Shown one piece after another: positions 8,351 through 16,538 of a DNA stretch of 64,000 nucleotides. The stretch spans positions 6,696,001 through 6,760,000 of the forward strand of contig NZ_JAFQ01000004.1 of NCBI RefSeq assembly GCF_000526215.1, in the 5' to 3' direction. Made by a program: the position numbers and the translations under genes. The stretch's first letter is position 1. Each line of letters opens with the position of its first letter. The notes under the pieces are model-generated. The model saw only the letters and a list, made by a program, of their open reading frames with translations, did not search any database and was not told the DNA's origin. This DNA comes from Nocardia sp. BMG51109 (GTDB taxonomy: Bacteria; Actinomycetota; Actinomycetes; Mycobacteriales; Mycobacteriaceae).

Positions 8351-9244
8351 GTGACAGATTCTCGGAATGAGATGACACCGCGCCCTTTTCGGTTCGCCGT
8401 CGGCTTCTCCGCCGCGGGCTCGCGCGCGGAGTGGCAGGACAAGGCGCGGCGGGCGGAGGACCTCGGCTTCGACGTGGTGCAGATTCCCGATCATCTCGGC
8501 ATGACGTCGCCGTTTCCCACGGTGATCAGCATGGCGGAGGCCACGAGTCGCGTGCGGGTGGGCACCATGGTGCTGAACGCCGGCTTCTACCGGCCCGCGT
8601 TGCTGGCGCGGGACGTCGCCACCGTCGATCAGCTCACGGATGGCCGGTTCGAGTTCGGGATCGGTGCCGGACCCGACTTCGCGAAACCCGAGTTCGAGGT
8701 GGCAGGGCTGCCGTTCCCGAGCGGGCGGCAGCGCATCGACAACCTCCGTGACACCATCGGCGAGATCCGGACCCTGTTCGCGAACGGCCATGAACCACCG
8801 GTCGCACGGCGGATTCCGCTGCTGGTGGCCGGGCGCGGCGATCGGCTGGTGCGAGTGGCCGCCGAACACGCCGATACCGTGTCGCTCGCCGGGGTGCCCG
8901 TCGCGGCCGACATAGATTCCGAGGCGGCCGGCACGGCGGCTCTCGGCCGCCGCGTCGAGTTCGTCCGGGCCGCCGCAGGAGAGCGCGTCGACCGACTCGA
9001 GTTGGGACTGATGGTGCAAGGGGTGAACGTTCAGGGCGTGGACACCGATCTGTCGCCGGCCCGGAGGTTCAATCCCGACCTGACCGAGGCGCAACTGCCG
9101 TATCTACCGGGTGTGCTGACCGGTTCCGCACCGGACATCGCCGATACCCTGCGCCACTACCGTGACGCGTACTCGGTCACCCACTACGCCGTCCCCGAGA
9201 CCGGAATGACCGCCCTGGCGAAGGTGATCGCACAGCTTCGGTGA
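8351..9244 (+). CDS. LLM-class F420-dependent oxidoreductase
   Basis: 297 residues from GTG 8351 (a later ATG at 8372 is possible). Bacterial luciferase-like TIM barrel that typically uses coenzyme F420. The N-terminal strand FRFAVGFSAAGS, the QIPDHLGMTSPFP loop, the VATVDQLTDGRFEFGIGAG signature and the late IPLLVAGRGDRLVRVAAEHAD match this class, close to the MSMEG_2516-type subfamily. The gene is divergent from the nitronate monooxygenase across a region with KstR-like sites and is followed 37 bp later by dinB. Substrate unknown. Confidence 0.85.
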   Translation: MTDSRNEMTPRPFRFAVGFSAAGSRAEWQDKARRAEDLGFDVVQIPDHLGMTSPFPTVISMAEATSRVRVGTMVLNAGFYRPALLARDVATVDQLTDGRFEFGIGAGPDFAKPEFEVAGLPFPSGRQRIDNLRDTIGEIRTLFANGHEPPVARRIPLLVAGRGDRLVRVAAEHADTVSLAGVPVAADIDSEAAGTAALGRRVEFVRAAAGERVDRLELGLMVQGVNVQGVDTDLSPARRFNPDLTEAQLPYLPGVLTGSAPDIADTLRHYRDAYSVTHYAVPETGMTALAKVIAQLR

Positions 9245-9274
9245 AAACCCCGCCGTTCTGGTCACCGGCCTATG

Positions 9275-9288
9275 CGAACATATGTTCG
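9275..9288. promoter_or_regulatory. LexA/SOS box over the dinB start
   Basis: CGAACATATGTTCG is a perfect 14-bp palindrome that contains the actinobacterial SOS core GAAC-N4-GTTC. The dinB ATG (9282) lies at its centre, so LexA binding would block initiation directly. Confidence 0.75.
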
Positions 9289-10517
9289 TGTCCGATGCTC
9301 GCTCTTCCTCGGTTCGCACGTCCGTCGCCCGGGCGGAGGCGTCGATCCTGCACGCGGATCTCGACTCGTTCTACGCGTCGGTCGAGCAGCGTGACGCCCC
9401 ACGGCTGCGCGGCAAACCGGTGATCGTGGGCGGCGGCGTGGTGCTGGCGGCCAGCTACGAGGCCAAGGCGCTCGGGGTGCGCACGCCGATGAATGCCGGT
9501 GCGGCGCTGCGGTTGTGCCCGCACGCGATCGTGGTGCCGCCGCGGATGTCGGCGTACGCGGAGGCCAGCAGGGCGGTGTTCGAGATCTTCCGGAACACCA
9601 CGCCGGAGGTCGAGGGCATCTCCATCGACGAGGCGTTTCTCGACGTGGGCGGGCTGCGGCGGCTGTCGGGCGCGCCGATGGAGATCGCCCGCAAGCTGCG
9701 CGCCGACGTGCGTGCCGAGGTCGGGCTGCCGATTTCGGTCGGCGTGGCGCGCACGAAATTTCTCGCCAAGGTCGCCAGCGCGGTGTCCAAGCCGGACGGT
9801 CTGCTGGAGGTGGCGCCGGATGCGGAACTCGACTTCCTGCATCCGCTGCCGGTCGAAAGGTTGTGGGGCGTCGGCGAGGTCACGGCCGCCACGCTGCACG
9901 ACCACGGCATCACCCGGATCGGCCAGCTCGCCGAACTGGGCGAGCGGTCGCTCACGGCGGTCGTCGGTCCCGCGGCCGCCCGGCACCTGTATGCGCTGGC
10001 CTGGGCCCGCGATCCGCGCCCCGTCGATACCGGCCGGCGTCGCCGATCGATCGGTGCGCAGCGCGCCCTCGGCCGCCGCCCCCGCTCCCCCGACGAGATC
10101 GAGGCCTATATGGAGGGACTGGCCGACCGGCTCGGCCACCGCCTGCGCGCCGCCCGGCGGGTGTGCCGAACGGTGGTGCTGCGCTTGCGTTTCGACGATT
10201 TCAACCGCGCGACGCGTTCGCACACCCTGCCCGACGCCACCGACCGCGGCACCACGCTCCTGCGCACCGCCGGCCTGCTGCTGACAGCCGCCATGCCGAT
10301 GATCCGCGAGCGCGGCCTCACCTTGATCGGCCTGTCGCTGACCAATCTCGAGGACGCCGACCCCCGCCAGCTCACGCTGCCCCTCGAGCCGCGCCCGAAC
10401 GCCACGCTGGACGCCACCCTCGACCGGCTCCGCGACCGTTTCGGCGCCGGCACCGTCACCCGCGCCGCCCTCCTCGGCCGCGGTGAGGGTCTGTCGGTTC
10501 CGCTGCTGCCGGACTGA
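9282..10517 (+). CDS. dinB: DNA polymerase IV (Y-family translesion polymerase)
   Basis: 411 residues. The palm-domain carboxylates are present: HADLDSFYASVEQ (Asp26, Asp28) and SIDEAF (Asp116, Glu117). The GVARTKFLAKVASAVSKPDG segment is diagnostic. Fingers, HhH thumb (ERLWGVGEVTAATL) and little-finger domains follow in order. A QLTLPL motif at residue 363 resembles a beta-clamp-binding sequence. Start at ATG 9282 or GTG 9288; either would be short-leadered or leaderless because the SOS box overlaps. LexA-controlled error-prone bypass synthesis is the likely role. Confidence 0.93.
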   Translation: MFVSDARSSSVRTSVARAEASILHADLDSFYASVEQRDAPRLRGKPVIVGGGVVLAASYEAKALGVRTPMNAGAALRLCPHAIVVPPRMSAYAEASRAVFEIFRNTTPEVEGISIDEAFLDVGGLRRLSGAPMEIARKLRADVRAEVGLPISVGVARTKFLAKVASAVSKPDGLLEVAPDAELDFLHPLPVERLWGVGEVTAATLHDHGITRIGQLAELGERSLTAVVGPAAARHLYALAWARDPRPVDTGRRRRSIGAQRALGRRPRSPDEIEAYMEGLADRLGHRLRAARRVCRTVVLRLRFDDFNRATRSHTLPDATDRGTTLLRTAGLLLTAAMPMIRERGLTLIGLSLTNLEDADPRQLTLPLEPRPNATLDATLDRLRDRFGAGTVTRAALLGRGEGLSVPLLPD

Positions 10518-10563
10518 TCCGTCCCGCGTCCCGACACCGGACACAGTGTGGGGTGAACCGGAT

Positions 10564-11142
10564 TCATTCCCCCACGAGGAACTCCTTGGCGGCGTCGAGG
10601 ATCCGTTCCGACAGCTCGTCGCCCGCACTGGCCCTGGCCAGCATCAGGGCCCCGGCCATGACCGACAGCTCGACCAGCACGTCGCGCTCGGCCTCGGCCG
10701 GGCGCTCGCCGAATTCGGACAGCCTGCCGATCATGGCGCCGATACCGTCGAGATAGACCCGGCGCAGCGGGCCGTCGGGCTCCGCGCGCGCGACATCCGC
10801 GGCCGTCGCCGCGATGCCACACCCCTTCCCGGCCGCGTCGCGGTGCGCGACCGAGAGGTACCGCTCGATGAACGTGCGTCGCGCCGCCGGTCCGTCCGGG
10901 CTGTCCGCGCGAATCCGGTCCATCTCGCCGATCTTCTCGGCGTAGGCGGCCGCACACGCCTGCACGACCAGTTCGTCCTTCGAGCGGAAGTGCCGATAGA
11001 AACCGCCGTGGGTCAGCCCGGCGGCGGCCATCACCTCGGGCACGGTCACCGCATGGGCGCCGCGTTCGCGGACCTGCGCGGCGGCCGCGTCTATGACCTC
11101 CTGGCGATGCGACTCCGCCTGCGCGCGGGTTGCTCTCGGCAC
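10564..11142 (-). CDS. TetR-family transcriptional regulator
   Basis: 192 residues from GTG 11142, chosen because AAAGGAG sits directly upstream (a further 23 in-frame codons lack one). The helix-turn-helix is clear (HAVTVPEVMAAAGLTHGGF, then YRHFRSKDELV). The ligand domain has the GCGIAATAADVARA stretch common in the AcrR/TetR_C_36-like group. It is divergent from the SDR gene, with an inverted repeat in between, and probably represses that SDR and tautomerase operon. The inducer is unknown. Confidence 0.85.
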   Translation of the reverse strand: MPRATRAQAESHRQEVIDAAAAQVRERGAHAVTVPEVMAAAGLTHGGFYRHFRSKDELVVQACAAAYAEKIGEMDRIRADSPDGPAARRTFIERYLSVAHRDAAGKGCGIAATAADVARAEPDGPLRRVYLDGIGAMIGRLSEFGERPAEAERDVLVELSVMAGALMLARASAGDELSERILDAAKEFLVGE

Positions 11143-11211
11143 CTGCTCTCCTTTCGTCGGGCCGCCCCGGGTGGCGGATGTCGTCGAGCGACTACAGTCT
11201 TGCGCATTCAC

Positions 11212-11233
11212 TTAGATGATGAGCATAATCTAA
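11212..11233. promoter_or_regulatory. TetR operator overlapping the SDR promoter
   Basis: 22-bp inverted repeat, 9-bp arms TTAGATGAT and ATAATCTAA (8 of 9 paired), 4-nt centre GAGC. It overlaps CATAAT (11224-11229), a good -10 element six nucleotides upstream of the SDR start codon, so the SDR transcript may be leaderless and blocked by the divergent TetR protein. Confidence 0.6.
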
Positions 11234-11235
11234 AA

Positions 11236-11934
11236 ATGACCAGAATCGAAGGCTCGGTCGCACTGGTGACCGGGGGCCGGCGCGGACTCGGACGCGCATT
11301 CGTCGACGAACTACTGCGCCGCGGCGCCACCAAGGTCTACGCGACCGCGCGCCGACCGGAACCCACCGCGGACGACCGCATCGACACGATCCCCTTGGAC
11401 GTCACCGATCCCGGCTCCGTCGCCGCCGCGGCGGCCCGCGCCCCGGACGTCGACATCGTCGTCAACAATGCCGGTACGCTGCACCCGGCACCGCTGCTGA
11501 AGGCCGAAATGAACGACGTGATAACCACGTTCGACACGAATGTCTTCGGCCCGCTGCGCGTCGCCCAGGCCTTCGCGCCGGTGCTGGCGGCCAACGGGGG
11601 CGGCGCTCTCGTCGATATTCACTCGGTGCTGTCGTGGGGCGCGGGCGCGGCGGCCTACGGCGCGTCCAAGGCGGCGTTCTGGTCGCTCACCAACTCGCTG
11701 CGGCTCGAGCTGACCGCACAGCACACCCAGGTGGTCGGCGTGCATCTCGGGTTCGCCGACACCGATATGGTCGCCGGGCTCGCGGTCGACAAGATCGATC
11801 CGAAGCTGGTTGCCCTGGCCGTATTCGACGGTGTCGAACGGGGGGAACACGAAGTCCTCGTCGACGAGGTGACCAGGCAGGTGAAGGCGGCACTGTCCGG
11901 TCCCGTCGAAGGCCTCGCGCTACCCATCGGCTGA
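11236..11934 (+). CDS. short-chain dehydrogenase/reductase
   Basis: 232-residue Rossmann-fold NAD(P)H enzyme. The cofactor motif TGGRRGLG is at residues 13-20, NNAG near residue 78, and the catalytic YGASK has Tyr141 and Lys145 with a serine in DIHSVLSWG upstream. No Shine-Dalgarno precedes ATG 11236; a -10-like element six bases upstream suggests a leaderless mRNA. It probably forms an operon with the tautomerase-like gene about 45 bp downstream, under the divergent TetR gene. Substrate unknown. Confidence 0.88.
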   Translation: MTRIEGSVALVTGGRRGLGRAFVDELLRRGATKVYATARRPEPTADDRIDTIPLDVTDPGSVAAAAARAPDVDIVVNNAGTLHPAPLLKAEMNDVITTFDTNVFGPLRVAQAFAPVLAANGGGALVDIHSVLSWGAGAAAYGASKAAFWSLTNSLRLELTAQHTQVVGVHLGFADTDMVAGLAVDKIDPKLVALAVFDGVERGEHEVLVDEVTRQVKAALSGPVEGLALPIG

Positions 11935-11977
11935 CCTGCACCGGCTTTCCTCCAGCACACTCCGAAAGGGCACGCCG

Positions 11978-12400
11978 ATGCCGTTGTGGACCATCTACCA
12001 TCCCGCAAACACCTACTCCGACAAGGACAAACAGGATTTCGCGAAGGACATCACCGACTTCTACACCGGTTTCGGCCTGCCGGCCTTCTACGTCGTCGTA
12101 CTGTTCACCGAGATGGCGGAGCCCGCGTTCTTCGTCGGCGGGCGTCCCGCGAGCGACACCGTGCGGATCGTCGTCGAGCACCTCGCCCGGCACCTGGACG
12201 ACCCGGACATGCGCAGGCGATCCACCGAGAGGCTCAACTCGATCATGGTGCCGTATACGCGAGATCGTGGACTGCATTGGGAGTTCCACACCTACGAGTC
12301 CCCGCGAGACCTCTGGATGATCGCCGGGCTGTTCCCGCCCGGCCCCGGTACCGAAGCCGAAAAGGCTTGGGCCCGAGCGAATAAGCCACTCCCCTACTGA
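11978..12400 (+). CDS. tautomerase-family protein (cis-CaaD-like)
   Basis: 140 residues. After removal of Met1 the protein would begin with Pro1 (MPLWTIYHP), the catalytic base of the tautomerase superfamily. Length and the C-terminal region (LHWEFHTYESPRDLWMIAG) fit the fused-domain Tautomerase_3/cis-3-chloroacrylic acid dehalogenase-like group. It follows the SDR gene on the same strand and ends at a strong hairpin. The family is likely and the reaction unknown. Confidence 0.75.
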   Translation: MPLWTIYHPANTYSDKDKQDFAKDITDFYTGFGLPAFYVVVLFTEMAEPAFFVGGRPASDTVRIVVEHLARHLDDPDMRRRSTERLNSIMVPYTRDRGLHWEFHTYESPRDLWMIAGLFPPGPGTEAEKAWARANKPLPY

Positions 12401-12403
12401 CAA

Positions 12404-12441
12404 GCGGTGCCACAACCCCACATTCGGGGCTGTGGCACCGC
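12404..12441. terminator. bidirectional terminator-like hairpin
   Basis: Perfect 11-bp stem GCGGTGCCACA/TGTGGCACCGC, extended by CCCC/GGGG after one mismatch, with a 6-nt loop ACATTC. It starts four bases after the tautomerase gene's stop and lies between convergent genes. It lacks a U-tract, as is usual in high-GC actinobacteria. Confidence 0.75.
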
Positions 12442-12538
12442 CGTGGCCGACAACCCGTGTCCGTCCGGGGGACGGAGTCGACCCACACTGACAACAGCCC
12501 CGGCCTGTCGGGGCCGTCGACCCGAATACTACGGCGGC

Positions 12539-12949
12539 TCAGAACATTCCGTGTGGATGCGGGAGAGTGTCGGGGACCGGCTGGACGACGTCCCAGTGTT
12601 CGGCGACCAAGCCGTCCCGCAGCCGCCACAGATCGACGATCGCGGTGTCCGTGCCGGCGGTGGTCACGCGGACGTGCACGGCCACGAGGTCGTCATCGGC
12701 GAGGATGCGCACCACCTCCTGCCTGGCCTCGGCCAGCGCCCGCCCGGCCGGGGTGGCGAAGAAGTCCCGGAACGCCTGCTTGCCGGTGACGGCCGCGGGG
12801 TCGTGCGGTACCCGCGGGTTGTGCGTGACGAACTCGTCGTGCAGCAGCGTGAATCCGCCTTCCTGGTCACCGGCCGCGATGCGGCGGTACAGGTCGCGCA
12901 CCACTGCGCGGTTGGCCTCGGTGCGGGTGCGGCGGTCTGCGACGGTCAT
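12539..12949 (-). CDS. SnoaL-like/NTF2-fold protein
   Basis: 136 residues from ATG 12949, preceded by GAAAGGACC. Small alpha-beta barrel of the SnoaL/NTF2 superfamily, with an EANRAVVRDLYRRIAAGD opening, THNPRVP in the middle and the terminal VDLWRLRDGLVAEHWDVVQ signature. Members are ligand-binding proteins or isomerases. It is divergent from an ECF41-type sigma gene whose product carries its own SnoaL-like tail. A shared symmetrical promoter suggests this is a target of that sigma factor. Confidence 0.85.
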   Translation of the reverse strand: MTVADRRTRTEANRAVVRDLYRRIAAGDQEGGFTLLHDEFVTHNPRVPHDPAAVTGKQAFRDFFATPAGRALAEARQEVVRILADDDLVAVHVRVTTAGTDTAIVDLWRLRDGLVAEHWDVVQPVPDTLPHPHGMF

Positions 12950-12987
12950 GGGTTCGGTCCTTTCGACATCGGGTGCGTTACACAGGA

Positions 12988-13045
12988 AGGACGGATCCCG
13001 AACCGTCCGCGTCACGCGTGACGCGCGACCGGTCCGTAACGTCTT
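12988..13045. promoter_or_regulatory. symmetrical divergent ECF-type promoter pair
   Basis: A perfect palindrome CGTCACGCGTGACG (13010-13023) supplies a -35-like GTGACG on each strand. Exactly 16 nt beyond it on both strands is CGTC: plus strand 13040-13045 (CGTCTT), minus strand 12993-12988 (CGTCCT). ECF41/SigJ promoters are described with a GTCAC-type -35 and CGTC -10 at this spacing. Plus-strand transcription would start at about the sigma gene's ATG, giving a leaderless mRNA. Confidence 0.55.
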
Positions 13046-13051
13046 ACGAGT

Positions 13052-13897
13052 ATGAGCGTGGGATTCGAACAGCACCGGACGGAGCTCTTCGCGGCGGCCT
13101 ATCGGATGCTGGGCAGCCGCGTCGACGCCGAGGACGTGCTGCAGGAGGCGTGGCTGCGCTGGCAGCGGGTCGACCAGGGTGCGGTGGCGCAGCCACGCGC
13201 CTACCTGTTCCGGCTGGTCTCCCGGCTCGCCATCGACCATTTGCGCAAGGTCCGGGCGCGCCGGGAAACCTATCTCGGACCGTGGCTGCCCGAGCCGCTG
13301 CTCACCGGCCCCGACACGGATATCGAACTCGCCGAGGCGGTTTCGATGGCGCTGCTGGTGGTGCTGGAATCTCTGGAACCCGCCGAACGCGTGGTGTTCG
13401 TACTCCACGAGGTCTTCGGTTTCGAGCACGCGGAGATCGCCGAACTGCTCGGCCGCACCGAACGCGCCAGCCGGCAGCTCGGATACCGGGCACGCAAGCA
13501 CATCGAGGCCGGGCGCCCACGGCACCGGCCGTCACCCGCTGAACACCGCGAACTCACCGAGCGTTTCCTTGCCGCCGCGGCCGACGGCGATCTCACCGTT
13601 CTCACCGGGCTGCTCGCCCCGGACGTCGTCTTCCGCGCCGACGCCGGCGGTACGTCCGAGACACCACGGGAACCCCTGCGGGGGCTCACCACGGTGGCCG
13701 GGTACCTGTGCTCGATCACCTGGGCCTGGCCCGCCGGTCTCGACCGGCGCCTCACCGAGATCAACGGCGCCCCCGGCGCTGTGCTGCACGCCGGGGGTTC
13801 CACGTATGCCGCACTGTGCCTGGATGTCAACGGCGACAACCGGATCCAGGCCATACATCTGGTGCTCAACCCCGATAAGCTGGCCGGAGTCCGCTGA
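13052..13897 (+). CDS. ECF sigma factor, ECF41/SigJ type with SnoaL-like tail
   Basis: 281 residues. Sigma region 2 (LFAAAYRMLGSRVDAEDVLQEAWLRW) and region 4 (LEPAERVVFVLHEVFGFEHAEIAELLGRT) are followed from about residue 170 by a SnoaL-like domain that, in ECF41 factors, replaces a separate anti-sigma factor and modulates activity. ATG 13052 follows a CGTC -10 motif by six bases. Divergent partner: the SnoaL-like gene. Autoregulation from the symmetrical promoter is likely. Trigger unknown. Confidence 0.9.
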   Translation: MSVGFEQHRTELFAAAYRMLGSRVDAEDVLQEAWLRWQRVDQGAVAQPRAYLFRLVSRLAIDHLRKVRARRETYLGPWLPEPLLTGPDTDIELAEAVSMALLVVLESLEPAERVVFVLHEVFGFEHAEIAELLGRTERASRQLGYRARKHIEAGRPRHRPSPAEHRELTERFLAAAADGDLTVLTGLLAPDVVFRADAGGTSETPREPLRGLTTVAGYLCSITWAWPAGLDRRLTEINGAPGAVLHAGGSTYAALCLDVNGDNRIQAIHLVLNPDKLAGVR

Positions 13898-13981
13898 CCG
13901 GCAGACGGTGGTCTTCGCCGGATCGGCGGGACCTCCACCGACCAGGACGCGCGTAGCGCGCCACCGGGCCTCGAGGATTCG

Positions 13982-14410
13982 TCAGCGTTCGGCGGACGCG
14001 TCGGCGGCGGGCAGCAGGCCCGCACCGGCCAGGTCGTCGAACAGCAGCTGGTCGACCGGCGGCACGAGGGCGCGATCGGCGTAGCCGAACCAGGCGATCT
14101 CGGCGATCTCGCTGCTGGGTTCGACCGTGCCCGCGTAGTCGGCGGTGTAGCAGGCCATGCGAACGAGACCCGGTGTGGCGCCGGGCAAGTCGGCCTCGTA
14201 GGTGCCCACGTGCTCGACGGTGTCCGGGTCGAGCGCGACGGTCAGCTCCTCGTCGATCTCGCGCAGCAGCGTCTGCAGATCCGTTTCGGCGCCCTCGCGC
14301 TTGCCGCCGGGCACGAAGAAGACGTCCTTACCCTGCGGGCGGGCGCACAGAATCCGGCCGTTCTCGATCAGCACCCACGCCACCGTGTCGACGAGCCGGT
14401 CGGACTGCAT
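13982..14410 (-). CDS. Nudix hydrolase
   Basis: 142 residues. The Nudix box GX5EX7REXXEEXG is present at about residues 35-57 (GGKREGAE, then LLREIDEELTV), so it should cleave a nucleoside-diphosphate-linked substrate with a divalent metal. The DTVAWVLIENGRILCARPQGKDVFFVPGG opening is typical of MutT-like members. It is a single gene, divergent from the patatin gene. The specific substrate cannot be read. Confidence 0.88.
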   Translation of the reverse strand: MQSDRLVDTVAWVLIENGRILCARPQGKDVFFVPGGKREGAETDLQTLLREIDEELTVALDPDTVEHVGTYEADLPGATPGLVRMACYTADYAGTVEPSSEIAEIAWFGYADRALVPPVDQLLFDDLAGAGLLPAADASAER

Positions 14411-14610
14411 GAGGGGAGGCTATCCGGTTGACCTTTCGACCATCGGGTCGGGGTCGAAAGGCCCTGGGCCCGACGGCGGCGACGCGAGATCGTAGATACG
14501 CGGGCCGCCCGACCCCATCCCCTACGGCGGCCCGCACCGCATATATCCCTCCGGCGCTCGGCACCGCTTGTGCTAGACAGAATGCGACTGTTCCGAGTGC
14601 GGAGGGTGCC

Positions 14611-15561
14611 GTGCACAGTGATACCCGTTCACCCGTGGCCGACCTGGTCGCCCGGCGGCACGCCGAAGGCAGCGAGCCCGGGCGGCGCGGCGACGGTGCG
14701 CGATTGGCGCTCGTGATCGAGGGCGGTTCCGCCCGCGGCGTGTACTCGCACGGCATGGTCGCGGCGCTCGAGGATCTCGGCCTGCTGCACTGCTTCGACG
14801 CGGTCTACGGGTCGTCGGCCGGTGCGCTCAACGGTGCCTGGCTGCTGTGCGGGCGGGCCGTCGTCTCGCGGCGAGCCTGGCAGGCCGACGTGGTGCGGCG
14901 GGTCATCGCCCCGGCCCGTGCGCTGCGGGGCGGGCACGTGGTCGACACGCGCTATCTGGTGCACGCGGTATACGAGCGCATCGTGCCGATGGACTTCCCG
15001 GCGATCCTCGCCAACCCGGTCACCTTCCATCCGATCGGCACCGATTCCGCCGACGGTTCCGCGGTGGATCTGCACCCCCACATCGGCGATGTGGCGTCGC
15101 TCCAGTGCGCCCTGCGAGCGTCGGCCTGCATGCCGATCCTCGCCGGACGGCCGGTCACGCTCGCCGAACGCCGCTACGTCGACGCCGGCCTGTCGGAGCC
15201 GGTGCCCATCCGCACCGCACTGGCCCAGGGCGCGACCCACGCACTCGTGCTCCGTACCCGCAGGATCGACGAGACCCCCAGCACCCCTTCGCCATTGGAA
15301 CGCCGCGTCGTCACCCGGTTCCTGTCCCGGCACGCCCCCGGCGTGGTCGGGTCCTGGCTGGCCCGCGCCGACCAGTACGACCGCGACGAACACGTCATGG
15401 CCAACCACCCGGCGATCCTGCAGATCCGCCCGCCCGCCGGCTCCCCCACCGTCGGCCGCATCGCCCGCGACGAACGCCTCCTCCTCCGCGCCCTCGACCT
15501 CGGCCGCGCGGCCACCGCCGAAGCCCTGAGCGACTGCGTCATACCGACCCCGCGGCCCTGA
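14611..15561 (+). CDS. patatin-like phospholipase
   Basis: 316 residues from GTG 14611, preceded by GGAGG. Patatin-fold serine acyl hydrolase: oxyanion loop EGGSARGVYSHG, nucleophile elbow GSSAG with Ser69, and the dyad aspartate in YVDAGLSEPVP (Asp191). The last position is DAG rather than the usual DGG/DGA but keeps the Asp. No signal peptide, so probably cytoplasmic or membrane-associated. The bacterial subgroup is RssA/YjjU-like. Physiological lipid unknown. Confidence 0.88.
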   Translation: MHSDTRSPVADLVARRHAEGSEPGRRGDGARLALVIEGGSARGVYSHGMVAALEDLGLLHCFDAVYGSSAGALNGAWLLCGRAVVSRRAWQADVVRRVIAPARALRGGHVVDTRYLVHAVYERIVPMDFPAILANPVTFHPIGTDSADGSAVDLHPHIGDVASLQCALRASACMPILAGRPVTLAERRYVDAGLSEPVPIRTALAQGATHALVLRTRRIDETPSTPSPLERRVVTRFLSRHAPGVVGSWLARADQYDRDEHVMANHPAILQIRPPAGSPTVGRIARDERLLLRALDLGRAATAEALSDCVIPTPRP

Positions 15562-15718
15562 CCAGCTCCGGTCAGCCGTCGAGCCGCCCGAACTCGACCA
15601 CAGCCGTGAACGGACTTTCCAGCAGCAGCGTTTCTTCGTGATTAGAGAGAAGTCGCTGGTCACTCGACATCGTACGGGTCGGCAGGCATCACCGGCCGAA
15701 GTTTGGTCGGTGGGGCTG

Positions 15719-16354
15719 TCAGCGCCGGACGAGTTCCAGATGGGCGGTGTCGGCGAGACGCAGCAGGCTCCGATTGCGCCAGTAATCGTCGAGGTGCAGG
15801 TGCGTGATCGCGCCCGGCTGCGTCGCGAAGGACGCGAATCCGGCCGCCTCGACGGGAATTCTCAGCCAGGTCGTGACCACGAACGTCAGCGCGTACCCGT
15901 GGGTGACGACAATGTGGTCGTGATCGGCGTCGGCCATCAGCGCACGCACGCACGCGCCGACCCGGGTGGCCACCTCGCGACGGGTCTCGGCACCGCGAAT
16001 CGGACCGCGGTGGTCCAGTCGGTCGTGATCGGGCGCGGGAATCTGCCGCCGGCCGAGCCACTCGTTCGGCCGCCCTTCCGCCTCGCCGAAGCTGATCTCG
16101 CGCAGCCGTGGATCGGCGACGACCGGTGCATCGAGCCGCGCCCCCACGATCCGCGCCGTCTCGGTACATCGGACGAGATCGGACGTCGTCACCCGGAGCG
16201 GCCGCGTGGCATCGCGCCGCCGCGCCATCTCTTCCGCGACCAGATGCGCGTCGCGCCGACCACGCACCGTCAGCCGCGAGTCGTGCCAGCCACCGACGAG
16301 GTCGCGGGCGGTGTGTTCCGCGTGCGGGTGGCTCACGACATACAGATCCTGCAC
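15719..16354 (-). CDS. histidine phosphatase-family protein with an altered RHG motif
   Basis: 211 residues. The phosphoglycerate-mutase-like fold is indicated by LTVRGRRDAHLVAEEMARR, TSDLVRCTETARIVG, LREISFGEAEGRPN and the second catalytic histidine in VVTHGYALTFV. The usual LxRHG start is replaced by VVSHPHAEHT. A histidine is retained but the arginine and glycine are not; actinobacterial members with HPEA-type starts exist. Single gene, divergent from the DUF1275 gene. Activity plausible, substrate unknown. Confidence 0.8.
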   Translation of the reverse strand: MQDLYVVSHPHAEHTARDLVGGWHDSRLTVRGRRDAHLVAEEMARRRDATRPLRVTTSDLVRCTETARIVGARLDAPVVADPRLREISFGEAEGRPNEWLGRRQIPAPDHDRLDHRGPIRGAETRREVATRVGACVRALMADADHDHIVVTHGYALTFVVTTWLRIPVEAAGFASFATQPGAITHLHLDDYWRNRSLLRLADTAHLELVRR

Positions 16355-16538
16355 GAATTTCTCCCGATTCGATCGAACCGTTGTTACACAGATCCTTCGG
16401 TCGGCGGCGGGAAGTATACGAGTCGGGCAGACTCGTTTGCCCGCACCGCGGACCGGTAATAGGCATCGTGCCTGATTCGGCCTCGCGGCGCGACGAGATC
16501 ACATCGGCAACCCTCCTGTGCGTTGCTAGGGTGTAGCT

